Assembly (NCBI GenBank): GCA_015501075.1
Contig: JADNYJ010000094.1
Coordinates: 91,166-155,165 of the forward strand
Length of the DNA: 64,000 nt
From: Gymnopilus junonius
Lineage: Eukaryota > Basidiomycota > Agaricomycetes > Agaricales > Galerinaceae
Direction: 5' to 3'
In this document: piece after piece, positions 48,278-59,381 of the stretch
Position numbering within the stretch: the stretch's first letter is position 1
How the letters are laid out: the number at the start of each line of letters is the position of its first letter
The notes under the pieces: model-generated
What the model was told of the DNA's origin: nothing
Seen by the model: the letters and a program-made list of their open reading frames with translations, nothing else
Database searches by the model: none
Program-made: the position numbers and the translations under genes

Positions 48278-49748
48278 ATGTCGATGTTTAGGAATATCTT
48301 TGGGCACAGACCTGCCAATGATGATGTTGAACTGCAGGCTGTCCCTGAGGAGAACCGCATTTCCAACCAATTTGCTCTTCCGCAGTCAATGGACTTGCAT
48401 AGTGATTCTCCTCGGCGTCTCTTCCTCACTTCACACCTTCGGCTACATCTCCCACATCACGCGTTGTTGAATGCCACCCCCCTCATCCTCCTCCGTCTAA
48501 CTCTTCTCGGCTGTCAGTCAGCCCTATGGTTCCCACTGTCGCTTCTCCGATGCCACTTTATTCTTCAGCCGACTTTACTTTTACTACTCCGGAGCATCCA
48601 CATCCCAGTGAAGACCATGATATGGAGGATACCAGAATGGGTGTTTCTTTGGACCAGCAAGCGTCATCGTCTCTTAGCGGAGCTGTCTCAGCCGGATTCA
48701 GGTTCAGCTCAGTCGACATATCTCCAACCAAGCGAAAGCATTTTGAGGGCGGCAAAAGTAAGGTACGTCTGGTTGAAGTGGATCCAATGACACAGGTATG
48801 TCGCTTGTAACATTGACATTGACAAGGTTCTTTGTTGACTGCTCCTGGCCAGAGGCATAAGGAGAAAGTTATCCGGGAACAACTAGAATCAGACGGAGAG
48901 CAATTCAGATGACATGTTGAGCAGAAGGCAGCTTCAGAGATAGCTGAGGCTACAGCTCTGGCCAAGTCAGCGACAGAGCAAGCAGCGAAGGCAGTTAAGC
49001 AGGTGGAAGAGATGGCAAATAGGATGGAGGTTATCCTCGGAAGGTTTCAGTGGCCGAGGCACGAGCGGACAAGGCAGAGAAGGAGGAGGCGAGGTTGAGG
49101 GAGAAGGTCAGAGATGCAGAAGACCAAGCCGAGGACCGCTCGTGAGGAGGCAGACAAGTGGGTAGATGATGCTAATCGTCGACTGAAGGACATCCAAAGG
49201 AAGGTGGATGAGGTGTTGGAGAAGGCTTCACTTGCTGACAAGAGAGCAGACAATGCCGAGGCGGAACTGACACGATTTAAAGCAAGATTGTCTGCTGCCC
49301 CGACAATGTCAGCTGCCCCGTCAATGCCAGCTGCCCCACTGATGTCAGCTGCCCCGCTGATGTCAGATGCCTTGCAATGACAGTCTATTGAGGTGACAAT
49401 GGAGGCACCAGAAACTGACACAGCTGGCAGCGAGAACCAGCGTCGGGTCAGATGGGATGACAAACTAACAGGGAACACCTCACTTGAAGTGAGAAAGGCT
49501 GTTGAGGATACTGCTATGGATTCCGATGACGATGTTGATCTGCATCTTGCAATTCGTTCTGATGATGAAGAGGACCTTGAAATTGACGAGCGGAGCAAAG
49601 GGAAGCAAAGGGAAACAATCATCTCAACTTCAACTGTTACTCTGCCAAGGATGATTGTCGACGACGAAGCTGGGGTAAGTTTTCATGAGACATTCTTGTC
49701 TGACCTAATGTTTTCTATTCTCATTACAGAACAATGGAGGGACCAGTA
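48278..49748 (+). pseudogene. Transposon cargo ORF with coiled-coil segment
   Basis: Starts MSMFRNIFGHRPANDDVELQ. Continues in another frame with HPSEDHDMEDTRMGVSLDQQ and FSSVDISPTKRKHFEGGKSK. A helical, heptad-like part follows (DDANRRLKDIQRKVDEVLEK, SLADKRADNAEAELTRF), then an Ala/Pro/Met repeat, then SENQRRVRWDDKLTGNTSLE and an acidic region (DSDDDVDLHLAIRSDDEEDL). Several frame changes and stops are present. It lies upstream of the MSSDES-type ORF and the Tnp2 transposase, on the same strand, which suggests one large element. Function unknown. Confidence 0.5.
49291..49371. repeat. 18-bp tandem repeat encoding Ser-Ala-Ala-Pro-x-Met
   Basis: About four copies of units like TCAGCTGCCCCGCTGATG, encoding (S/P)AAP(T/S/L)M. 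Confidence 0.85.
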
Positions 49749-49949
49749 AGCGGGATGACTGAAGGCTGGACCACGTCGTTGGTCAAAACCAATCTCCATC
49801 ACATTCAAATCGCAAGTCAGCGGCTGGCAATAAGAGGTGCATATTCTGTTAAAGGTTGACGAATACAACGTTGATTGTAACATATTCAAAGGTTCCTCCA
49901 CCCAGAAAATTTTGGCAGGCTGCTGGCTGGCAGATCTGATGTTGGCATC

Positions 49950-51205
49950 AAATTGCTGAACAAACAGTCTGAAGGATGCTTGGAGTATGGTCCAAGCAAT
50001 TGTAAATCTGGGAACGGAGTACCTGCGTCAGGAAGCGATGGAGAGGATGAAGAAAGTGAGGTGGAGCAACCCACCAGTAACTCCCAATCAAAGGAGCAAA
50101 ATAGATCAAACAACCAGAGGAGAACGACTTCGGAAAGTGCCAGCGAGGATGAAGACGAAGATGACCACTTGATGCGAGACCTTGATCGAAAGTATGCGCA
50201 GTATCCTAGGAAGAAGAAATCATTTCGTGGGTCCCGTCCATGAGGTTACGATACTGAAAAGGCGAAGATAGTGGTTAGTCATTTCGACATCAATGTTGCA
50301 ACAATTCCCTTAATAATTTACCTAGACGCGCATAAGAAAACTGATCAACACTTTTATGAGCATGCAGAAGGACAAGGACAATCATCTCCACTGAGCTTGC
50401 AACAGAGAAGGAAGTGCGTGAATACAATGATGGCGTCGGAGACAGACTGTTACTGCAGCCTATGAGGCCATATCTTGCTGGACGATTGAAATGCGGGTGG
50501 AATCGAGCTTTGTGCCAGCTCTTCATAGAGCATTGGGAGAAACAGTACTGGTGTGAACTGGATAAGGGTGGTTTGAACTTCTTGCGCAAAAAGTTTGAAA
50601 TCGCCTATTGACACTCAAGGCTATGCTCAAGAAGCAGCAGAAATATCTCAAGAATCCAGAGGTGGAGGCAAGGGCAAAACAATTGTCGAGAAGGAATGGT
50701 CGCAGAGACAGAGTAAGTGGGCATTAATATATTGAAAGCATTCTGATGTGGGCTTTGAAATAGCTTTGGATAGACCGAGAATCATATGTTCTTCTATGAT
50801 GAGGAATCACAATGGTTCGACCAACCAAGTGTGGAGGCAATTGCTTGGGATGATTGATAAATTGGGTATGGCGGGTATGAGCTCCGACGAAAGTGAACTG
50901 GATGAAAATGGCAACCCAGTTTACTTCATGAGGAAACGACATTGGAGACCTCGGCGAATAACCGAGCAACTCGTCCTCATCGATAAGTGTAGAAACACCA
51001 CGACTGGCACTGGAGATATTGCGCCAGGAAATCCAGCAAGGTGACAAAAATGAGGTGGAGATCGGCACAGTAAACGCGATCCACCGACGGGTTGTCCAGT
51101 GAACTACTATCGAGAGGAATATGTGGCCAGCCTAGACAACATGCTTTATCATGAGTTGGATATGCAGTCTGAAGAAGAGTTGGACGACTTACAGGATCTG
51201 TGATG
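49950..51205 (+). pseudogene. Transposon cargo ORF of the 'MSSDES' type
   Basis: Readable blocks: SGSDGEDEESEVEQPTSNSQ with SASEDEDEDDHLMRDLDRKY; KTDQHFYEHAEGQGQ; YNDGVGDRLLLQPMRPYLAG; VWRQLLGMIDKLGMAGMSSD with ESELDENGNPVYFMRKRHWR; ITEQLVLIDKCRNTT; and a tail with PPTGCPVNYYREEYVASLDN. The GMSSDES core followed by a basic WRPRR-type stretch is frequent in Agaricomycete transposon-associated proteins of unknown role. Introns are likely (for example near 50735), but frame changes also occur. It probably belongs with the Tnp2 transposase downstream. Confidence 0.5.
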
Positions 51206-52039
51206 ACTGGGCTATGGTAAACGATTTCTTGTTAGATAATTTGTGCTGGATACAATACCATTGTCAGAGCGATATATAGATCACATAACCAATCGAAAAA
51301 CTCACACACTTCTGCAAAAGAGGAACATCATTCATTTTGGACTCCTGGCTCAGGGTACTCCATCTTGGAATGTCTATCCTGATTGTTGAGCCAATCCATG
51401 GAAAATGAGGGATCCTTGTCGATAGGGGTTGTCCATGAGGTCATTTCTGCAGCAAAAAACACAAGGTTGAAGTGGATAATCCACTCCAGCCTCTGTGCAA
51501 CTGCAACAGGAATGTGCGCGGTGGATGCAACAAGAAATGTGGCCGTGGGTTAGGGTTGAGAATGACCTCGCGCACATGGACACTGACAAATAATATAATC
51601 AATCAGTGACCGACTGCTGTGTACACTTCAAACACTGTTGCATAGGTTGCTGCACAGTACCCTCTGTGTGCTGTGGATTATCCATGACATGCATGAACGT
51701 TACATTGCTCGATGGTCGCTGCTCAACTGTTAACTATGACCAGTGACTGAGGACAGAAAGTTTTCCCCATCAACTTGGCATCAACTTGGCATGGCTTCCA
51801 TCAGAATCATGGATCGCTTTGAGATTGTTCTCTGTGCTTTGTTTCTGCAGGTGTTTGTTTCTTATATGAGATTGTCTTTGTGACCTTATACTCGCTCTGG
51901 AACAATGATCCTCAAACTATATAAATGGGATGTGGACAAACTCTTGAATCTTGCATACTGTGTACTGGTTTAACCATTACACAGCGCAATACTTCCCCTT
52001 TGTCTGGATACTAGCCTACTACGTGTTCATCTCCAAATT

Positions 52040-55000
52040 ATGCCTATCTGTTTCTGCAAGACCGCTGGCTGTCTGGATCACGGCGGAATTGATAGAGTGT
52101 CTGGTGAACCGAAGGGCTGCAAAGTCGATTATAGAACCTATGAGAAGCATGCTATGTATGAAGATAGAGCTAGGAGATTTGAGGACACGCAGAAGCGATC
52201 CGACGAAGCTGTCGAAGCCCAACTCGAAGAAATCACCTCCTTCCTTTCTGCCAACACTTTGGCTGATAATGTCTCCGGAACTTCTGCTGGAGCTGGTGGC
52301 CACCTCTGGGCCAGGTGTACACCAGAGGGCGATGACTACAGTGATGAAACTCTTCCTGATAATGACACTCTCCATGAGCACAGCGGCACATCGACTCACA
52401 AGTCCCAGACCGTATGATCCCAGCGAGACTGCAAACAGAAGAAGGCACGATCCCCATCGCCTCATGCTTCCCCTCAGCCAACTACCCAGGAAGTCCGGAT
52501 TGTGTCACTTCTCTCCGTCCTCTGCGACGAAGTTGATAAATTTGGCAAGGAAGTCTCCTCTCAGCTTGACTGACTGGAGCCTCCATCTTTTTCTGGACCT
52601 CCCCCTCCATTTCCCCTCGTCAGCTCCTTCGAGGAATTGCAGTCATTCAAGGACTGCCTACGTTCAATAACTCTCAGGGGTCAGAATTCTGTCACGCTCC
52701 AACAGGACATTTCGAAAACATTACATTTAATTGAAGAAAGCCTGGAAGGTGGTGAAAAGCAGTGGAATCAAGAGCTAGAAAAGATTCGGAAGGAGCAGTC
52801 GCCACAGCAAGGCATTGCATTTGACACAGGTTAGTTTTATGCACTTCTTCTTCTACCCTTTCTCATTATTTCTCCTGTCAGTGCACCATTATGTTGCCAT
52901 ATTAAACAATGCCGACCCTATCCTTCAAGTCCTTTTCTTCATGGTTGTCGCTTGCCAGATTGTCCTAGGGATGAGCCACCGGGGCTGCTCATTTTTGCTG
53001 TCCATGACAAATTACATTATCCAACTCACCCTTCTACGTGTCAGCTCTTGTTTCACTCAATGCAATGAAAAGCTGCTTGCCGATATTCCGAGTGATATTC
53101 GTTCCACTGAAGAAAAATTTAGGTTGAAAAGCGACCATGTGATCTTTGCTGTTTGCCCAAATGAACAGTGCCACGCACCTACAAGCCGACTTATGAGGAT
53201 GGGTCACCAGTTCCAGTCTATCCAGAGGTTTGTTCTTATCGTCAGTTCAGGAATGGTCCTGCCTGTGGAACTCCACTTCTTAAGCGCGAAAAGTGAATGA
53301 CCATGTCATTGCATCCCAGTCAAGCATTTTGTGGCATTTACTTTCACTGATTGGTTTGCCAGTTTACTGTTGCATCCAGGCTTCGAGAAAAAAATGGATA
53401 AATCATGGGATAACTGTAACATCGATTCTGAGGAAGACATAACTACATCTTAGGTGGAGAAATTCCTAGGAATTTTAAGTGGAAGGATGGAAAACATTTC
53501 AGTATGGGAGGAGATGAGGGACGATATCTTTTTCAACTCTGTATCGACTTCTTTAATCCTTTGGGTAACAAGCAATCTGGGAAAAAAAAGTCCGTTGGAA
53601 TTGTGTCACTGGCATGTCTCAACCTCCCTATTGAAGAAAGGTACCTTCCAGAAAATATGTTTCTCCTAGGCATCATTCCTGGGCCCAATGAACCACCTTT
53701 AGCCTGCATCAATCACTACTTGGGACTGGTGGACGAGTTCCTAGAATTTTGGTCACCAGGCATGCGTACTCCGAACACATGAACACTATTATGGAAGACT
53801 AGTACGTGCCGCAATCATATCTGTCATCTGTGATCTTCGGCTGCCTGCAAAGCTGTGGGATTTGCTGGGATCAGACATCAGAAAATGTGTGCATTCTGCC
53901 ACTGTACCAAAAAGCCCATGGACTTGGCAACACCGATGTAGAAAACTGGAAACGCCACACAAAGGGAGTTCGAAGAAGCAGCTAAACGTCATCAAAGAGC
54001 TTCGGATGAAAAGGACCAGAAGGACATCGTCGACGATACGGCATGCGATGGTCTGAGCTTCTTCCCTTCCTACTTTGATCCTGCCTGCTTTATTGTTGTT
54101 GATGCAATGCACAATCTCTTCCTTGGCTTAATTCACAGCATTTTGAAATCCTGGGCATCAAACTTGACCATGAGGAGGAAGACACTGCAGTGCTGAACAT
54201 GTCAGAATTCATTCCGAAGAATGCCTATGGCCATCTGACTGCCAATCAACAGAAGTCAATGAAATCCTGATTCGATCCTTGAGAGTCCGATGAATACAGA
54301 ACTTGGGATGGAGTGTGGTTATGCCTCTTTTCTCACAAAGCTAATGAAAGTGCAGCTGCTGCCTCTCAAGCTTGCTCGAGATCTTCTCGGTGCACCATTC
54401 ATTCAATTAGATGTTTCAAATAAGACCAAAACATATAAAGTTGACTACGTGAAGGCGCTGTTAAGATGGGTGAGCTATTTTGTCTGCTATGTATCAATTG
54501 ACATTTCTCAAGTTCTTTGGAAGCGATCCTCGCAAGCTGAAAGAGTGCCACTCAGCTCGAACTTCACCTGTGGCCATATATTCACAGAGGAGGAGGTCGG
54601 CTCTCTTCGTGCTAATATCGAATGTATGACAATGCCGTCTTGGCTCGCACCCATTCCACGCAACTTGGGTCAGCCAAGTCATGGAAAACTCAAAGCAGAC
54701 CAATGGTGAATTTTGGGGACTGTTTACCTTCCGATTTCTTTGATTCATCTTTGGGACAAAGCGGCAACTGATGAGCATTCAGTCCATTGCAAAAAGATGG
54801 TCTCCATAATGCTGTCCTTAATTTCTGCTGTTGCCATTGCCTCATCCTGTACTACGTCTCGCAACCATGCAGAACTTTACCTTCTTCACATGAAGAATTA
54901 CCTTGAAGGCATCTGTGAAGTTGTCCCCAATTATAACTTCCATCCAAATCATCATATGTCTCTTCATCTGGGGGAGTATCTATGCTTTTTTGGGCCAGTA

Positions 55001-55796
55001 CAAGGATGGTGGACATTTCCATTTGAGCGCCTTATTGGCTTGCTGGAACGAATGCCCACTAATTTTCAAAACGGTCAGTACTTTCAAACTAGAAGCAGCA
55101 GTCATGCTAACAAACAGTCAAGGTCAACTGGAAGAAACCATTGTGAAAGCTTTTGTGAAGTCGGCCAATTTACATGCTCTCACCATGAAAAGCAGGTGTC
55201 CAACAGCGATTAAAAATTGCCACAACTTTTTCTCCAAACTTGTGGATCCTGACATCCGCAACACCATTATAACAGAGATTGCAAGCTTTGTCACTGTTCA
55301 GCACGATTCGAACCCTCTGGAGGAACCTCAGTATGAAAATCTTACCCTCTCAAAGGCCACTCAAAAGGCTCTCCGTGATTACTTGCACCGAAGTCCATGT
55401 GTTGTCAAAAAGATGCGATACTTCACTAGAGCCAAATGGACATATTCAATTCCTTCTCACCACAAGGGCAATGCAGCTATTCTCATTTGCCCTGAAACCG
55501 GGAACGAGAGTTTACCAGCCCAGATTGAAGACATCGTGCAAATTTCTTTGGGAGAGATACTTTTCACCATATGCTATTATTGCACACGTGTGACTTGCAG
55601 TATGCTCGGACAGTACCCGGCACTTGGAACATTGCTGTGGCAGCCTGAACTCAGAAACCTTCAGATCGTCACTTTGGAAGCAGTTGATTGCCATTTCGCA
55701 AGCTTGCCCCTTGAGTGGGAAGGCCGTGATTGCTTAGCCATGATATCACTCAAACATGTATGTGAACTAAGTTTACTCATACTGTGCCGCAACTGA
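52040..55796 (+). mobile_element. Tnp2/CACTA-like (En/Spm) transposase, degenerate
   Basis: Begins with a Cys-rich finger (MPICFCKTAGCLDHGGID) typical of fungal CACTA transposase N-termini, then a helical region (LQQDISKTLHLIEESLEGGE). The catalytic part is readable: IPGPNEPPLACINHYLGLVD with EFLEFWSPGM; ICVICDLRLPAKLWDLLGSD; and the highly typical FDPACFIVVDAMHNLFLGLI. The DUF4218-like C-terminal half follows: YLPISLIHLWDKAATDEHSV, LYLLHMKNYLEGICEVVPNY, NHHMSLHLGEYLCFFGPVQG and WTFPFERLIGLLERMPTNFQ. Several stops and frame jumps (near 53300, 53450, 53780, 54060 and 54280) mean no continuous protein can be read even allowing introns. It is probably an inactive copy. Confidence 0.75.
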
Positions 55797-56206
55797 ATGA
55801 TTCTGACAGCTGTAGACATGATTCCATAGTTCCAGTCAATAAATTATTCATTAGTATCAAAGATGTCCATAGCCAGAATTATATTATATTTTCATCTTGA
55901 GTAATACAGATCGGAGCAGAGATTATGGTGAACTCGAAGCCTGAATGGCTCATAATTTCATTCTATGATTGACAAATTGGACATCAAGAAGCGAGGCTAT
56001 TATAATGTACAAGCGGAATTCAAGCAGAGGTGAAAGCCTTTCGCACCATCTCAAGATCAAAACTAATACCTTTGCTATTCAACCAGAACATAACCAGAGC
56101 AGCAATCATGAAGAAATTCAAGCTCATCAAGATGCTGACAAGACTGCAGCTGTATGCCTTCAAACCGTCCTTATGAAATTTTGTCTATGTACCTTTGAGA
56201 ATTCAT

Positions 56207-57540
56207 TCAATGACATAAAATATGTATATTCTGACCTTCTTCTCCCAAATACAGATGTCTGGTGTGCTGTTGCTGGTACCTGTGGCGAGCAAATGACGAT
56301 CGGCCGTCGAGCATCCTATTGAGTTGTGTATCATGATTGATAAGCTCGTCAGAAATAAAGCGAGCTATACTTACATGGACAGCTTGGACCATCGAAGTTC
56401 GTGATCCATGCGCAAGTCGCTGGACAAGTTCTCCGGTCTCCGGACAGAAAAGGTAGACTTTGCCATGGTCGCTTCCACAAGCGATGCACCCTCCATGCTC
56501 CAAGAACATGGTGTCATGGACATAAGGTCTCTCTCTCACAATCGGAAATGATTCGGAGGGTGAGGGACGTGGATATTCATACAAGTCAAAACCTTTCATC
56601 AGATTGTCGACAAGTAACCAATTTTCATCCAAACTGAGATATGCATTTCCACTAACAGAAGTTTAGAAAGATAATTGAGGCTAAGAGAACACGAGACCGC
56701 TCACATGCTACTTTGTAAAGGTTTAAACCAAGTGATGACACCTGTTGCTGCGGCCCTGCAAAACCTTGGCCCCGCTGAGAACATCGCCCATGATCATAGA
56801 TATTCAACTTACATTGTACTGCATTCCAACCCAAAGACGAGAAAGTTTTCGCCCTTGCCGAGAAACCTGACTGATCGAGGGATTATTAGCATATCTTCAT
56901 CCTTCATCCATATGAGATTGAGTGTCCCTAGTTTCCGTCATTAGAAATATTATGTGCAATAAAGTAAAGGCTAACCATTTTTCTCCATGGTGTACATTCT
57001 CAGCTTCCCCGAATGACCACACAGCATGAGGCGACATCTATGGCGATCATAGTCCATGCACTCGACCGGTTTGTTGAACGGAAGGACACTGGTGCTCGAT
57101 AGCTCTTTGAAGAGCTCCTATAGTACCTCAAGCAAAAACATAAAAAAAATAATGGTCATGAGGTCGGAAGACTCACCGCCTCCTTGGCTCGTTGGTAAAC
57201 AAGGGCAAGGCCCCTTCCAGTTCCAAAGGCAATGACGTTGCCATGGTCCGAGGACATACCAGAGAGCCATTTTATGCAGGTAACTTGCCTCCAACATTCC
57301 ATGGGATCGCTCAATACCTGGTGGGCAGACGATTTCGTGATATCCCAAATCCTGAGACTCTGATCATCACCTGTATTGGTCTCAGGAAACTATACAGTGC
57401 CTGTAAAAATGTAGTATCTTACCTCTGCTAGCAAGAAATTTGCCGTCTTTAGTGAAAGCAAGGCAATTTATGGGGCCTTCTGTCCCTCGAAGTTGAGTGA
57501 CGTGAAAGTACTCCTGGAGAAGATGGGACAAATCAACATG
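56207..57540 (-). pseudogene. WD40-repeat protein, transposon-associated
   Basis: Convergent to the Tnp2 gene. WD40 repeats can be read across short introns: QLRGTEGPINCLAFTKDGKF with DDQSLRIWDITKSSAHQV; VIAFGTGRGLALVYQRAKEA; ELSSTSVLPFNKPVECMDYD with MLCGHSGKLRMYTMEKNG; YLSLDENWLLVDNLMKGFDL; and CIACGSDHGKVYLFCPETGE. WD40 proteins form beta-propeller scaffolds. Close relatives are repeatedly found beside Agaricomycete CACTA-like elements, so this is likely cargo, not a housekeeping gene. Start and end are not certain, and some frame changes exceed what introns explain. Confidence 0.6.
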
Positions 57541-57805
57541 AATTCACCTAAAAAGCTAGAAAGCCTGCTCACCGCTTTTGCATCCTTGAAGGGCATTGAG
57601 GCAGAGTCAATGTGAGTGCTGTCAAGAGGAGAAGAAGACAGTGTGCCACTCTTTATGTAATTGGAGCAGGTTATTGTTCTCGATGCCAATGTGAATCCGG
57701 GAGTCAAATTCTTGACGACGCGATGATTGAGCAGCGCCAAGGGGCTTCCTGACTTCATGTTCATCAGAGCAAACATGAGACTAAAATCTTCTGACAATTA
57801 GGCGA

Positions 57806-58690
57806 ATGCAAACAGCAGTATTAATATACAACCAAGGTGGTGTTTCCCCACCAAAAATGCACAACCCTATCAAGGCCCATCTCCCTTTGATTACCACTCG
57901 AATTGAATTTACTGTCAATAAACTCCTGCCTCTCCCTTCAATCACGCTATGGGAAAACCTTGAGCGATGCATAAGGCGGCAGATCAGGCAAAGCAGGACT
58001 CCCTACAGTCGCCAGATGCCTAGTCTCAAGCAAAAAAGACTGGAGAGCGAGCGCAGATCGTGAGAGCACACACCCAGTAGCCATTTTGATGGTGAATCAG
58101 AAGTGTCCGATGATGAGTCAATGACATCGGAGTCAGAGACGGAGATGCAAGGCAACATGAAGGGCAAGGTTGCGAAACCTCCAGGAAAGCGGGTAGGAAG
58201 AATTGCGGTGGATTCAACCTGGAGAAGGCCTTGGGCTGGGATGAGGAAAAGTATAATATGCTGACGGTAAGGACTTCAATCATTGGGTGAAGGTCGACGT
58301 CTAACGATGGCCAGAAATGTGTGAATGAACTTGCAACAGAGAAACTAGATGTCAAGAAGTGCTTCAGCAAGCAAAAGCCAGAAATTGTCCAGAATGTAAT
58401 TCAAATTGTACGTACCATATGCTTTGAACCTGAAGTTTCGCTGACTTAATGACAGGTGATGAGAAAGCTCAAGATCTTTGATGTTTATGTGAGTGACTGG
58501 CCAGTCCATGAAGCACTCAAACTTCGACTCAAGTATACATCAGAAATTGCAAGAAAGCAAGCGAAATGAAGAATGATAAGGTCTTGAAGAAAGTGAGTAT
58601 CCTAACTGGAAGGAGAAGAGGAATCTAAAACCCACCAGTATTTACAGGCAGTCATGGCCACTCAGCAGGTTCAGAATGAAGGCGACGAGT
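57806..58690 (+). pseudogene. Transposon cargo ORF fragment
   Basis: Readable parts: PKMHNPIKAHLPLITTRIEF, ITLWENLERCIRRQIRQSRT, an acidic SEVSDDESMTSESETEMQGN, then ATEKLDVKKCFSKQKPEIVQ and MRKLKIFDVYVSDWPVHEAL with KLRLKYTSEIARKQAK. The ending resembles small cargo proteins with a 'WPVxxxLKxRLKYTSE' signature that recur in Agaricomycete genomes. No function known. Introns near 58267, 58410 and 58460 are plausible; other breaks are not. Confidence 0.45.
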
Positions 58691-59381
58691 AAGGGTCGAT
58701 TAATGAAAGTTCGCATGTAGGTGTGGTCCGCTTTGGATCTGGTGAGGGAAAATCGGTAGTTTGGGCACATTTCTTGGAGGTTTTTGTAGCATCAGATAGA
58801 ATGAAATTTAGATCTGGAACGCTTTATCAGTATGAAAGGTTAAGAACGAGTGAACGAAAGATCCACTCAACTAAATCGGATGACGCTGAGGAAGCAGGTT
58901 GAGCAAAGAAGTGTGTGGCATCTTAGAGGGAGGAGAGATTAAAAATGCCGGATATTCCAACATTTTCTGGAGATGCTCCCGAATAAAGAATGCCGGATAC
59001 TCCAACATTCTTTTAGGTGTGGTCGATGGACAGTCATGATTCGAGGTAGTGAGCACTGAGTACTGCCAAGAAGTGGCCACCGGTCCGTTGTCTGCGATTT
59101 TTAAACTCCGACCAAAAACGATTGCATTTGGAATACTTCGATCAACACTTGATCAACACAGTCCATCATCCTTCTCCACTATGCGTGCTGCATTGGAATA
59201 TCCGCTACAACGCGCGAACTGTGGCGACCTTGGCTAATCTGGCTTATCCACACCAACTACCTTCCAGTCTCATTCTTTTGCATAGCTGGCACCCGTGGAT
59301 CATAATCTGTTTTCAGGACAGGCATGTCATCTTCCTGTTTTCTGCATGAGGCTATCTAATCATACCATTACATATTTTGTC
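58691..59381. other. Spacer between transposon cargo ORFs
   Basis: No coding sequence recognised. Holds a pair of near-identical direct repeats at 58943-59010. Confidence 0.45.
58943..59010. repeat. Two direct repeats containing GCCGGATA(T/C)TCCAACATT
   Basis: Copies at about 58943-58967 and 58987-59010 share AATGCCGGATA(T/C)TCCAACATT. They could be subterminal motifs of a DNA transposon. Confidence 0.6.
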
